The notes under the pieces are model-generated. The model was not told the origin of the DNA and searched no databases. It saw only the letters and a program-made list of their open reading frames with translations. Source: Pseudomonas huaxiensis (GTDB lineage: Bacteria; Pseudomonadota; Gammaproteobacteria; Pseudomonadales; Pseudomonadaceae). Taken from it: a stretch of 64,000 nucleotides of DNA. The DNA is taken from positions 308,279-372,278 of the forward strand of contig NZ_QKVL01000002.1 in NCBI RefSeq assembly GCF_003231275.1, given 5' to 3'. Numbering within the stretch: the stretch's first letter is position 1; each line of letters starts with the position of its first letter. Of this stretch, positions 53,453 through 63,101 are shown piece by piece. Both the position numbers and the translations under genes were made by a program.

Positions 53453-53988
53453 TCACTCCTTGACCAGAGGCCGCAGGGTCAGGCGGTTGTCGCCCAGTTC
53501 GATGACGCGCGGCTGATCCGGGTCAAGATCGTTGCGGCGCAGGGTCAGACGCCATGTGTTGAGCTGTGTGTCGGGTGTGCGGAACAGTGCCACCACCGTA
53601 ACGAACTCAGCATCCGGCGCCATGGGCAAGCTCAGTTGCGCGCCCTCCCAGGGCTCACCACGAGCGCTCGCTCAGTCAACAGATCTGCACCGAGCACACT
53701 GTCACTCTCCCCGAGCAGGCTCTCGTAGGTCGCCTTTTCAACAGCCTTGTTACTTCGCAGTTGGTAAACCCGCACCAGCGTTGGCACGGAAAGCCCTTTG
53801 GTCTCTCCCCGGTCGGTGTTGAGGGCGGCTCGGCCGCTGAAGTCCAGGTGCAGGTCTTTTACCTGTTTATAAAAAATGGCGCTGGCGGTGGATGTGGTGC
53901 TGTCAGCTACGGTCTGGGTCAACCCGCATCCGCCTAGCAACGCACTGGCCGTAGCCACCATCATGAAGTTAGAGGCGGTACGCCACAT
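53453..53988 (-). pseudogene. tssJ: T6SS outer-membrane lipoprotein tssJ, interrupted by a frameshift
   Basis: The frame starts MWRTASNFMMVATASALLGGCG (lipobox LGGC) and shows TssJ features (LHLDFSGRAALNTD, then VPTLVRVYQLRS) but stops at 53632 after 118 codons. The missing end is present in another frame: LSLPMAPDAEFVTVVALFRTP, TWRLTLRRNDLD, then RVIELGDNRLTLRPLV to a stop at 53453. A one- or two-base indel at about 53640-53665 separates them. TssJ anchors the TssJLM membrane complex, so a real break should disable secretion unless another copy exists; a sequencing error is the alternative. Confidence 0.85.
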
Positions 53989-55066
53989 GCTGTATCTCCC
54001 TGTATTGGGGGTTGATTCGCAGACCGTGATAGCGGCCCAGGTTGATAGTGATAACGTCTTGTTTGGCGGCCTGCCGGGTGCTTTCTTTCAACCCCAATAC
54101 AGCGGTCAGACCCAACAGCGTCGATGAACAGCCCAGTGCCGGGACCGGCAGGCTACGGACCGGTAGCGAGAGCTGTAGCTTCGCGGTACAGCGCCACCCC
54201 AGGTACACGCGCAAGAGCACCAACAGATCGTTGAGCAACTGACCTCCCGGCAACCACCCTCGAGCCTCCGCCGGGTCCTCGGTCATCAACGCCAGGTGCA
54301 ACTGACTGTTGGCATCGTGTCCGGCCCCGCCCAAGGGCATGCCTTGCGAGAGGCTGACAGGTCGGCTGGCGGACAGACTGGCGGGATGTGCCAGGGCAAT
54401 TTTCTGTGGCCAATGCGCCGTCACCTGCGCTCGCGTGTTGGGTGCCAGCAACTTGACCAACGCAGCAATACCTTCAGCATTGCGTGTGGGCAGTCGCATG
54501 ACGCTGAGCAACGCGAGGAACCGGGATATCGGGGTGGCAATCTGCGCCGCCGTTCCGGGTATTCCCAAGCCGATCAGGCCCAGGAGGGACTGCGACGTTG
54601 CATCATTGCCGCCAGGTTCGAAGGTGGCCGGGTACGAGTACTTACGCCAGATGCGATAGAACTGGGTGAATACCCGGTGGTTGAAAATATCGAGGAATGC
54701 CTCCAGCGCCTCGTGCCCCTCACGTCGTTGGGCAATGTCGTCCAGATAGGTCGTCGGCAAAGGCGAATCGACACCGTACAGCCCCAGCAAACGAGTGCGC
54801 ACCGTAGCGGGACGCTCAGGCAGCCGCTCATCGACTTCGATGGATTTCAGTTCGCCCGCCGGAAACCCCATGCCGGGATCGGGCCGGAAGCGCACCGGAT
54901 CATTCAGCGGGTCGGACGTGCTGCCCAGCGGTGGGTGACCCGGCATGCATTGCTCCAGCAACTGGCAAAAGCGATACAGGCTGGCTTGCGCCACAGTTCC
55001 CTGCACGGCCTCCAGCAACCCCGCGGCTTTCAACCGGGAATACGCTGACTGTGGTTCTCGTTCCAT
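53969..55066 (-). CDS. tssG: T6SS baseplate protein TssG
   Basis: The product is 365 aa from the ATG at 55066 (an upstream in-frame start at 55114 is possible). TssG features: LYRFCQLLEQ, VRFRPDPGMGFPAGEL, TRLLGLYGVDSPLPTTYLDDI and LEAFLDIFNHRVFTQFYRIWRKY. With TssF and TssE it makes the baseplate wedge. It overlaps the tssF end by 37 bp and the tssJ start by 20 bp. Confidence 0.93.
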   Translation of the reverse strand: MEREPQSAYSRLKAAGLLEAVQGTVAQASLYRFCQLLEQCMPGHPPLGSTSDPLNDPVRFRPDPGMGFPAGELKSIEVDERLPERPATVRTRLLGLYGVDSPLPTTYLDDIAQRREGHEALEAFLDIFNHRVFTQFYRIWRKYSYPATFEPGGNDATSQSLLGLIGLGIPGTAAQIATPISRFLALLSVMRLPTRNAEGIAALVKLLAPNTRAQVTAHWPQKIALAHPASLSASRPVSLSQGMPLGGAGHDANSQLHLALMTEDPAEARGWLPGGQLLNDLLVLLRVYLGWRCTAKLQLSLPVRSLPVPALGCSSTLLGLTAVLGLKESTRQAAKQDVITINLGRYHGLRINPQYREIQHVAYRL

Positions 55067-56808
55067 CGCAGGCACTTTCCAGTAGGTTGCAGAATCAATG
55101 TGAGTTGGTTGCACAGGTGGATGTCGGCGTACAGGGCAAAGAAGCGATTGAGCATCTCGCCGAACAGACTGATATCGCCTTCCCCGGAAAAGCCATTGGC
55201 ATCCAGGGTGACTTCTATATCCACGCCGCGTAGCAGGAAGCCCTTCTCGAACCGCTGGATCAGGTGGTGTTTGACATCCACAATCGCCTCCAGACGCCGG
55301 CGGTTCATCTCACTGCCCGTCCAGTCATACAAGGCCAGGGTGCCGCGCAATACTTCGGCGCTGTCGAGCATCGGCAAAAAATTCGAGCCCAGGTGGCTGA
55401 GCACACGCCAATGAAAACGATCACGGTTCGGTGGATAACATGGCAGCGTCGGCGCGCACAGATTCCGCACCCGCAAGCGTGTCTGGGTCGAGTGCACCGT
55501 CGTATCGAGCAACGTGCTTTGCAGCGCCTTGCGGGGCAATTGCCCGTTGGTGCCGGTCAAACGCAAGGACAGGCTCTCTTGCTCGTACAAGCCCTCTTTG
55601 TCGAAGCCATCCCCTCCCAGAATCAGCCAAGTATCATGCAGGCCATTGGCTGCACGCTTGAGCCGGGTATGGAAATAGCGCTCGGGGGCCTCGTCACGCA
55701 GCATCCCGCCCTTGTGCCGAAAACTGCTGAAGGGCACATATTCCAGACGCTCGGTTTTCCTTGAAGCAGTCACGCAGTCCACCGAGTAGATTTCGGTGTG
55801 GCCATCCTGAACGCGCATGGGTCGCAGCAGGTAATCACTCTGTAGCGGCGTCACGGCCAACGGATCGGCCTCCAGCGGGAAGAGATTGATCACCGGGACG
55901 ACATTCAGGCGAAGGTGCTCGGTGCTCGGTGCGACCGCGTGAGGCCAGGGCTCGCTCAGCACGACTTCGAGTTCGAACCACGGGGTTCCCGCAGCCAGCT
56001 TCAGTTGCTCCAACCCATGAAGGGTGACGAACATGAACTTCTCGCGGAACGTGAAATATTCCAGGAGCAACTGATAACCGCTGAAGGCGCTGTCGCCCTT
56101 GGGCCACAACCGATCTTCGTCGGCAAAACCCTTGGGCGAGAAGTGGCCGGGCAGCGCTTGACGGTCTGCCTCTCCAGGAAAGCGAACGTACAACGCCTGG
56201 GCATTGAGTGTCAGCGCCTGATGCAGGGCACTGGCCAAGGCTGCGTCAGCGCTGAGGTAAAGGGGCAACCGACGAAGGTCGATCGCACTCCAGTCGACCA
56301 ACGCTCCGCAGGAAAATCGCAAACGCAGCACCGAGCGACCGTCCGGCTCATGGCCAAGTCGCAAGGCGTCCAGGGCAAGCGGCTGCAGCGTCACGTCCTG
56401 GGTCGTGGTATAGCGGCAGCGGGTGCGCTGAGGGCCGATGGGCTGCGACAACACATCGAACCCCTTGGCGATCACCTCGCTGGATTCCATCTGTTCAAGT
56501 TCAGGGACCAGTTCGACGATCGACAGCGACGGTATCGTGCGCAAGTAATGAGGCCAAAGCAGGCTGACCAGCCCTTCGGTCAACTCCGGCAGGTCATCAT
56601 CGAGCTTCTCCCGCAGCCGCCCCATCAGAAAGGCAAAGCCTTCGAACAGGCGCTCGACGTAGGGATCGTCAGCGCCAGGCTTGTCCAGGTTCAGGTGCGC
56701 AGCCCGCTCCGGGAACGCTTCTGCGAACTCCTTGCCGGCCTCGCGCAGATAGCGCATCTCGGCATCGAAGTAGCGCAGTTTCAGGTTTTCTGTACTCAAA
56801 GCATGCAT
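55030..56808 (-). CDS. tssF: T6SS baseplate protein TssF
   Basis: The product is 592 aa, starting with the conserved YFDAEMRYLREAGKEFAEAFP, then DPYVERLFEGFAFLMGRLREKLDDDLPEL. The full-length family protein is about 600 aa, so it is complete. It is the main wedge component of the T6SS baseplate. It lies between tssA (15-bp gap) and tssG. Confidence 0.94.
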   Translation of the reverse strand: MHALSTENLKLRYFDAEMRYLREAGKEFAEAFPERAAHLNLDKPGADDPYVERLFEGFAFLMGRLREKLDDDLPELTEGLVSLLWPHYLRTIPSLSIVELVPELEQMESSEVIAKGFDVLSQPIGPQRTRCRYTTTQDVTLQPLALDALRLGHEPDGRSVLRLRFSCGALVDWSAIDLRRLPLYLSADAALASALHQALTLNAQALYVRFPGEADRQALPGHFSPKGFADEDRLWPKGDSAFSGYQLLLEYFTFREKFMFVTLHGLEQLKLAAGTPWFELEVVLSEPWPHAVAPSTEHLRLNVVPVINLFPLEADPLAVTPLQSDYLLRPMRVQDGHTEIYSVDCVTASRKTERLEYVPFSSFRHKGGMLRDEAPERYFHTRLKRAANGLHDTWLILGGDGFDKEGLYEQESLSLRLTGTNGQLPRKALQSTLLDTTVHSTQTRLRVRNLCAPTLPCYPPNRDRFHWRVLSHLGSNFLPMLDSAEVLRGTLALYDWTGSEMNRRRLEAIVDVKHHLIQRFEKGFLLRGVDIEVTLDANGFSGEGDISLFGEMLNRFFALYADIHLCNQLTLILQPTGKCLRWNENHSQRIPG

Positions 56809-56823
56809 CCTGATCGATAAGGG

Positions 56824-58410
56824 TTAAGCACAGAGCACTGCGGCGCGTACCGGGTCGATGACCACCAGCGCCGCCAGCAGCGTCTCCATACGGCGTGCCA
56901 ACGCGGGTTTGTCGGCGTCATTGCGCTGGGCCTTCGACCGCAGCAGCTTGAGCAATCGCGCCTTGACCTCGAAGCTCAACTCGGGCTCCCACTCGGGCAG
57001 CGCCTGGCGTTGCCCGCAGTCGTCCAGTTCACCCAACAGGTGAGTGGCCAATTCACTCTTGCCATACTGCTCGGCCACGCGCGCCATCAGCAGGCGCAGC
57101 AGCCATCGCTCGCGTCCGGTCTGCACACCGGGGCGACTGGCCAGCCAGGCCAGTGCGTGATCGATACCATCGCTGTCCGCCTGGGCGAGCGCCTCGCTTT
57201 CCAGTGAAAGGATCCCGCCATCGCCGTGGGTCTCAACTGCCGCCGGTGCCGGCAACCACTGCTGACTCCGGTTGCCGCTCACATGCTGAGTGATCCACTC
57301 ACAGGTGATCTCGTCAGCGAAGGGGGTGCCATCGTTCCAGCGCGACGCTTCGAGCCCGGGCAGGCGTTCGAGAAACATGCCCAGATCGCGCTTGACGATG
57401 TCAGCCCAGTGGTTTTGCGGGGCCGGCAATTTGCTCAGCGCCTGATACAGGTACCACTGCAAATCAAGCCAGAAGTGATTCACGCCTTCGGCATAAATCC
57501 GCTCGACCTGGTCGAGCAGCTCGTTCCACCCCTGCTGCAGGTACAAGCGCTTGAGCTGTGCCCGATACTCGCCACGAGGCGATGCCAGACGGGTCATGCC
57601 CGCAGCATCCTGAGGGGGTACTTGATGCACGGTGTCCCAACGCAGACTTCTCATCAAACGGTGGGCTGCCAGCCAGCCGTCAGGTTGCTCACGCAGATAA
57701 GCCGCCAACTCCCGACCGCCTTCCAACAGGTCGCGTCCGGAGGTAATCGGCGCGCGGTTCGGCCCGGCGCCTTGCAACTTTGCCGCATGCGCCGAGCTGT
57801 TCTGCGGCACCAGTGCGTCTACGCCACCGGACTGGACCAACCGCGCGGACAGGGCGCCATGAAGTGGCCCCAGTAGCGGACGCTGGTCTTGCGGCCATGT
57901 ACCGAGCCCATGCTCCAACCAGGCGAGCGCGGCCACCGTACGCTCAGCCTCCGCTTTCACCACCTGAGGGTACAGTGAGAGGCTGTCCAGCACCTTGCTG
58001 CTGGCCAGCCACTCAAGGGCAATCTTGCGACTGTTGGGCCGAAGCGGGAGCACCTCCACGGCGTAACGCTCCACCAAGGCTGCCAGCAGACTCAAGCCAT
58101 CGGCCAACCCAGCTTCCCCATCCTGGTGCAAGCGTGCCCACACGTAGTAGGTGGCTACGCGCAGGTCCTTGCAGGTGTGCGTCAGAAGCTTCTGTGCCAA
58201 CTGCACAACACAGTCCACATTCGCACCGGAAAGCTTGTTGACCTCTTCCCGCATCCGCTGGAAATCATCGTCATACCCAGGATCCTCACCTGCTGGCGAG
58301 TCCGCATTAACAGGCAGCAACCACGCCTGCCAACGCTGTCCCTGCTCGCGAGCGAGGGCCAGGGGATCGCGCCCAGCCAGGCAGTTCTCGATCAAGTGCT
58401 GCAGGTTCAT
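56824..58410 (-). CDS. tssA: T6SS protein TssA
   Basis: The product is 528 aa. The ImpA_N domain is N-terminal (INADSPAGEDPGYDDDF-like, then KDLRVATYYVWARLHQDGEAGLADGLSLLAAL), followed by a long helical region and a C-terminal VasJ-like domain (WLLRLLMARVAEQYGKSELA). TssA coordinates baseplate assembly and tail elongation. Its start overlaps the tssM stop (ATGA). Confidence 0.92.
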   Translation of the reverse strand: MNLQHLIENCLAGRDPLALAREQGQRWQAWLLPVNADSPAGEDPGYDDDFQRMREEVNKLSGANVDCVVQLAQKLLTHTCKDLRVATYYVWARLHQDGEAGLADGLSLLAALVERYAVEVLPLRPNSRKIALEWLASSKVLDSLSLYPQVVKAEAERTVAALAWLEHGLGTWPQDQRPLLGPLHGALSARLVQSGGVDALVPQNSSAHAAKLQGAGPNRAPITSGRDLLEGGRELAAYLREQPDGWLAAHRLMRSLRWDTVHQVPPQDAAGMTRLASPRGEYRAQLKRLYLQQGWNELLDQVERIYAEGVNHFWLDLQWYLYQALSKLPAPQNHWADIVKRDLGMFLERLPGLEASRWNDGTPFADEITCEWITQHVSGNRSQQWLPAPAAVETHGDGGILSLESEALAQADSDGIDHALAWLASRPGVQTGRERWLLRLLMARVAEQYGKSELATHLLGELDDCGQRQALPEWEPELSFEVKARLLKLLRSKAQRNDADKPALARRMETLLAALVVIDPVRAAVLCA

Positions 58411-61400
58411 TTCGTACTCCCCACCTGTTCATGGCTCGACGGATCACCTTCCTGCGCAAGGAAAATCTGCTTCGGCAAGCTGAAGCCCCGCAGGTTGAGC
58501 AAGGTCAGCGGCCCCTTACCCAGTTCGGTACGCAGATTCCAGGTCAACTCCAGACCGTCAGGCGCCTTGATCACCACACGAAAGCGGCTGCCGCCATCAT
58601 CCAGCACCGTTGTTTGCGCTTCTTCAAGCAGACGAATCAACCCCCAGGTGCCTTGGTAGTCCCCGAACAGACGCTCGCCCGTGCGAACGCTGGTCCAGCT
58701 CAGGCGCGCCCCCGGATAGTCGCTGTGGCCCGGCCAGCGAAAGCGCGGCCAGCTCTCGCGTTGGTTGAAGTAATGGTGCTTCTCGCCATTGAGGAGGAAG
58801 GTGGTTTGCACCACATCCAGCGCCGCCTTGCCCTGAAGCTCGAAACTCAAGCCCATTGCACCCTCGGTGTAGAGCACATCGGCCAGGTGGCTAAGCTGGT
58901 TGATCGCGGTCAGGAATTGCGGATTGAAACGCAGCCCCTGGCTATGGCGAACATCGACCACCCAGCGACTGCCTTCTTTGCGCAAGAGTCCCGCCAGTTG
59001 CTGCTGCAAGAACTGTTCGATGCGCCCGGAGTCGGCGCGAATCATCAGCCCCAGCATGGGCAGCGAGGCATCGCTGCTGGTGGCCGCGAACGGGTAGCGA
59101 CCGACAAAAGCGTCCTGCCATTCGTTGACAACCGAGCGCTGCCACTGACGGTTCAGCGCCACTGCCGAGGGTTGCAACACGCGTTGCCAGGCCTGGTCCA
59201 GCGGCTGCACGAAAAGCGTCTGGCCCACCGTGCCCCACTCCGCGCCAAGGCTGGCGGCGAGCAGGCTACCGTAGGATCGGGTGTCGATCAGGTCAATGCT
59301 CTTGCCCTGGAACACGGTCTGCGCCAGCGCCTGGGTCATGGCTTGCGGGTCGGCGGCGTTGCTCACTTGCTGCAACTTCAGGCGCACGCCCGTGACCTGG
59401 GTGAGAAAAGCTTGCAGGCTCAATTGGTGATCGTCACGGCCGTCCGGGCTTTTGCCCAGCAGTGCCAGCAGCGGCCCGAAGGTTTCGTCCAGCGGACTGT
59501 CCAACTGCGCCGCCAGTTGCCCCACCAGCGGCGCCTTGTCCTGGCCGATCAGTTGCTGCGCCGATTGCAGCAGCGAGTCGGCCAAGGCCTGTTGCCGGCT
59601 GCCGGCACGGCCCTGCCAGGCCAGTGTGTCCATCAGCGCCAGCAGCGGCGACTGACGCACATCGCTCATCAGGGTCAACTGATCGATGACCTCGGCCAGG
59701 CTGCCGGCACGCTGCCAGCGCAGGCTGTTGAGAAAGCCCAGCCAGGCGCTGCTGTAGTCCTGAAAGTAACGCGCGGTAAGCTGCTCGCGGAGCACATCCG
59801 GGGACAGGTCAGCGGTGATGTCATGGTGAGTGTCGCTGAGCACCCAGTCGATTTCCTCGCGACGGGCCTCGGCGATATGCTCGATGGCCTCGCGCACCTG
59901 GCCTTCCCAGGCCTGGCGGGTGAACACGCCGGGGACGCTTTGCGCAGTGTCGAACAGGCGGGTGTCGGTGCCACCGAGCATCTGCGTCAGGCTCAGGTCC
60001 GGATAATGGCTGGCTGCGGCGTCGAGTACCTGTTGATACAGGCTGGCCTCGGCATTGCGCTGGCCTAGCTGACCGATCAGCACCTGGCGGACCTGCCCCA
60101 GCAGGCGTGGGTCCAGTTCCAGCGCCGGATGTGCCTCCAGGTGCTCGCCATAGAACTGCCACATCCCCGGCGTCAGCGTCTGCCACAGCCCTGGCGAAAC
60201 GCCCGTGCGCTCAGGTTCCAGCGCCGTCATCACCCGTACCAGAAACGCCGCGTCGGCCTTTTCCGGACGGGCCATCATCAACCAGGCCTTGAGCTGGTCG
60301 TAGGCCGCGCCTGCGCGCCGGGCCCGCTCGGGGCTGTCCGGCGGCAGCTTCACCAATGCCTCCAGTTCGCCGCGCAACCGCGCCACGGCCGGGTCACGCA
60401 ACAGTTGCCCATGGGCCTCGACATAACGCGGCCATAACGCGGCAAACAATGCATCGTTCTGGCTCAGGCCGAACCGCTGATACCACGGCGCGCCTTCGCG
60501 GGCGCGGTAATCCAGGCGCGCCAGTTCGCGGACCAGCGTGTCGAGCGCCAACACCTGCGAGTCGCCCTGCCCGGCCTGTTGCAGGGTCGCCAACGAAGCC
60601 TGCACCTCGGCGATCTGCATACGGTTGGTGGCGAACGACAGCAGCAGCCCGGCGCCCCACAGCAACGCCATACCCAGCAGCGCGGCGTGGGCGATACGTG
60701 GCGCCGACCAGCCGATACGACGGCTGCGAGGGCGGTCGTCGATCACCCCTTGCCAGGCCTTGTCCGCCAGCCACTGGTTGCCGAGTTGGGTGTTGGTACG
60801 GGCGGGAAACGCCAGGCTGAACCAGAGTCCGCGCAACGGTACGCCGCGCACCGAGCCGGTGAACCAGGGCGCCAATACGCGGCGCCAGCGCTGAATGCCT
60901 TCGGCCTGCAAGTCGCGGGACAGGCGCAGCAGGAAATCGTAGCGCTTGTCGTCGTGCATCTGCTTCAGGCCCTGCTCCCGCAGCGGCGCCAGTAATGCAC
61001 TCAGCTTATGCTCCAGATGATTTGCCGAGGTCTTGCCCCGCAGCGTGCAACCCACCGCCTGCGAGGTGCGGCCCGGCTGCTGCCATCCGCTGTCGCAGAC
61101 TTGCCAGAGGTACAGCGGTAGTTGCCAGCGCACTTCACGGGAAAGTGTGCGCAGTTGCTCCCGGCCCACGCTCATCGCTGCCTCATCGAGGCTCTGCTGA
61201 CGGTTGAGGGCCCAGACCACGCCGTCGAGTCCGCGCCAGCGACTGAGGCGGCGCCAGAGTTCGATGCTGGCGGGCGCGGGCGTGTCGTGCAGGCTGCCGG
61301 CCCAGAGCAGGACGGTGCGCTCGCCCACCAACCAGCCTTGATCCTTGAGACCGGGAGCGATGGCTTCGATTTCGGTGGGCTCGCCAGTGACCAGCAGGAG

Positions 61401-61748
61401 GCGGTTTTTGCGGCGCCAGAACGGGCCGTGGAGGTCGCGCAGGTACCTCAACAGTTTGGTCTCTACGCCCTCCTGCTTTTTCAGCTTTGGCGGCGGTGGC
61501 GCTGCCGGGTCGTGGTTCACCAACTGGCGTACGCCGTCGTACATCACCTGCCAGACCACCAGCGCCACGATGAACAGCGAGGCCCAGGCCACCGCGGCAA
61601 CGGGCACCAGTTCGCGCCACCGCGAACCGTCACCGGCCATGACATGCCATCCCGTGGCGATCAGCGCCACCACCACCGCCAGCGCGGCGGCCAACAACAG
61701 GACGGTGTGCAGCGCAGAGAACTTCGGATTTTCAGTGTGTTGAGTCAT
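58407..61748 (-). CDS. tssM: T6SS membrane-complex protein TssM (IcmF), without Walker A
   Basis: The product is 1113 aa. Two TM helices lie near the N-terminus (LHTVLLLAAALAVVVALIATG and VAWASLFIVALVVW). A cytoplasmic domain of about 250 residues and a third TM (AALLGMALLWGAGLLLSFATN) follow, then a long periplasmic part ending in the DUF1215-like region. At the place of the nucleotide-binding loop the sequence is LLLVTGEPTEIEAIAPG, with no GxxxxGKT. Such TssM variants are known. It would span the envelope with TssL and TssJ. Confidence 0.92.
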   Translation of the reverse strand: MTQHTENPKFSALHTVLLLAAALAVVVALIATGWHVMAGDGSRWRELVPVAAVAWASLFIVALVVWQVMYDGVRQLVNHDPAAPPPPKLKKQEGVETKLLRYLRDLHGPFWRRKNRLLLVTGEPTEIEAIAPGLKDQGWLVGERTVLLWAGSLHDTPAPASIELWRRLSRWRGLDGVVWALNRQQSLDEAAMSVGREQLRTLSREVRWQLPLYLWQVCDSGWQQPGRTSQAVGCTLRGKTSANHLEHKLSALLAPLREQGLKQMHDDKRYDFLLRLSRDLQAEGIQRWRRVLAPWFTGSVRGVPLRGLWFSLAFPARTNTQLGNQWLADKAWQGVIDDRPRSRRIGWSAPRIAHAALLGMALLWGAGLLLSFATNRMQIAEVQASLATLQQAGQGDSQVLALDTLVRELARLDYRAREGAPWYQRFGLSQNDALFAALWPRYVEAHGQLLRDPAVARLRGELEALVKLPPDSPERARRAGAAYDQLKAWLMMARPEKADAAFLVRVMTALEPERTGVSPGLWQTLTPGMWQFYGEHLEAHPALELDPRLLGQVRQVLIGQLGQRNAEASLYQQVLDAAASHYPDLSLTQMLGGTDTRLFDTAQSVPGVFTRQAWEGQVREAIEHIAEARREEIDWVLSDTHHDITADLSPDVLREQLTARYFQDYSSAWLGFLNSLRWQRAGSLAEVIDQLTLMSDVRQSPLLALMDTLAWQGRAGSRQQALADSLLQSAQQLIGQDKAPLVGQLAAQLDSPLDETFGPLLALLGKSPDGRDDHQLSLQAFLTQVTGVRLKLQQVSNAADPQAMTQALAQTVFQGKSIDLIDTRSYGSLLAASLGAEWGTVGQTLFVQPLDQAWQRVLQPSAVALNRQWQRSVVNEWQDAFVGRYPFAATSSDASLPMLGLMIRADSGRIEQFLQQQLAGLLRKEGSRWVVDVRHSQGLRFNPQFLTAINQLSHLADVLYTEGAMGLSFELQGKAALDVVQTTFLLNGEKHHYFNQRESWPRFRWPGHSDYPGARLSWTSVRTGERLFGDYQGTWGLIRLLEEAQTTVLDDGGSRFRVVIKAPDGLELTWNLRTELGKGPLTLLNLRGFSLPKQIFLAQEGDPSSHEQVGSTK

Positions 61749-62847
61749 CAGGTACCACCACCCCCAGGCCCAGGGTGCAAGAAGGATCGTCGGCCAGCCA
61801 GGTGCTGGGGGTATTTTTCAGTGCGGTATGGGCGGCGGCCAGGCTCAGGGCAACCATCGCGCTCAGTTGTTCGAGTTCGCCGAAATTGACCTCCGGCGCA
61901 GGCTTGATCGGGTTCCATTCAAGGTCGGACAGTTCGGGGCCCTCGGTTCGGGCGAAGCTCGCGCACGCACTGGCAGGATGCTCCAGGCCGCTCTGCTGCA
62001 AGACACGCCCGGCCACATCTGCCAGGTCGTCGGTGTCCTTGACGAAGCCGTCGCCACGGGCAATGCGCACGCCGCCTGACTGGCCCAGCAGCCAGAGCAC
62101 CGCCGCCTCTCCGGCGGGTAGCGGCTTGTCCTTGTGCGGCGCAACCGACTCACAGCCGGCGCAAAGCACCAAGGCATCTTCGGGCGCGTCCTGCAGGCGA
62201 TCGATGATGCTGTCCAGGCTGTGCAAGCCCAGCCAAGGCTCGGGCTGCTCGGGGAGCACAAGTGTGAAACGACGACTCATCTCGCTGGCAAAGCTGTTCC
62301 ATGCCGCGGGCGAGCCCTGCCAATAGCAGTACAGGACCGGCCCGCTGAAAGGCTCGGGATGTTGGGCGTGCAGTTGCAGGACAAGCCGTTTCGCCAGCGT
62401 GCATTCTCGCTCGGAGCGCTCCCGGGCAAACACCTGACTGACGCGCAACGCCCCGTCCTTCGCGATGGGTGGCTTGCGTTCGACCATGAACAGCGCCTCA
62501 CGATGCTCGGGGGCGCTGCACGCGGGGCCGATCAGCACCATTTCCACCAGCGCCGCCTGTTGCCGGTAGCGGGTCCACCAGCGCTGCTCCACCTGCTGCG
62601 CGGCGACGCTGTAGCACTCGGCGTTGTGCCGGTTGAAGCGGTAGAACAGCGTCCGCAACAGCAGCGCCAACAGCCAGAGGGCCAGGACCAGAGCGCCGAT
62701 CAACGGGAGCCATCGCTCGATAAGCGGGCGCAACAACACCCCAGCGCAACCCACCAGCGCCAGCACCAGCAAACCGCTGACCATCCAGCGCATGTAGCGC
62801 GGTGCCGGTCGCAGCGGCCAAGGGTCCAAGTGCGGCGCCGGCTTCAT
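61732..62847 (-). CDS. Unknown T6SS-linked membrane protein
   Basis: The product is 371 aa from the ATG at 62847, which overlaps the PAAR stop. Two N-terminal TM segments (WMVSGLLVLALVGCAGVLL and LIGALVLALWLLALLLRTLFY) are followed by a soluble domain of about 300 residues with an LVLCAGCES turn. I do not recognise the family. Its place between PAAR and tssM and the tight overlaps show it belongs to the operon. It could be an effector adaptor, an effector or an accessory membrane component. Confidence 0.75.
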   Translation of the reverse strand: MKPAPHLDPWPLRPAPRYMRWMVSGLLVLALVGCAGVLLRPLIERWLPLIGALVLALWLLALLLRTLFYRFNRHNAECYSVAAQQVEQRWWTRYRQQAALVEMVLIGPACSAPEHREALFMVERKPPIAKDGALRVSQVFARERSERECTLAKRLVLQLHAQHPEPFSGPVLYCYWQGSPAAWNSFASEMSRRFTLVLPEQPEPWLGLHSLDSIIDRLQDAPEDALVLCAGCESVAPHKDKPLPAGEAAVLWLLGQSGGVRIARGDGFVKDTDDLADVAGRVLQQSGLEHPASACASFARTEGPELSDLEWNPIKPAPEVNFGELEQLSAMVALSLAAAHTALKNTPSTWLADDPSCTLGLGVVVPDDSTH

Positions 62848-63101
62848 GAACTCACCTGTGTATCGACCAACGAACTGACCAGCGTACAACCGCACCGGCA
62901 GCGATGGCCGTCGAGCGCCACCGGCAGGTCGTCCATGGTCATCAGCGTGCTGCCTTCGGCGATGACGGTAAGGCCATGCAGGTTGCAGCGCACCTGGTCC
63001 CCGGCACAGGCGATGGGTTTGCCGTCGCAGTCGTAGCGGCCTTGCAGCACTTCGCCGCCAAACGGAAGCAGGGTATCGCCCACGCGAATGATGGTTTTCA
63101 T
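62844..63101 (-). CDS. PAAR domain protein (T6SS spike tip)
   Basis: The product is 85 aa, the size of a stand-alone PAAR protein without effector extension. Pattern: RVGDTLLPFGGEVLQG, then AGDQVRCNLHG, and the metal-binding end DGHRCRCGCTLVSSL with His and three Cys. It sharpens the VgrG tip and carries effectors. It overlaps both neighbours by 4 bp. Confidence 0.92.
   Translation of the reverse strand: MKTIIRVGDTLLPFGGEVLQGRYDCDGKPIACAGDQVRCNLHGLTVIAEGSTLMTMDDLPVALDGHRCRCGCTLVSSLVDTQVSS

Noticed and set aside
58431..60068. Long open frame antisense to tssM
   Set aside because: The tssM product is recognisable over its full length; the antisense product is Gln/Arg/Leu rich with no motif.
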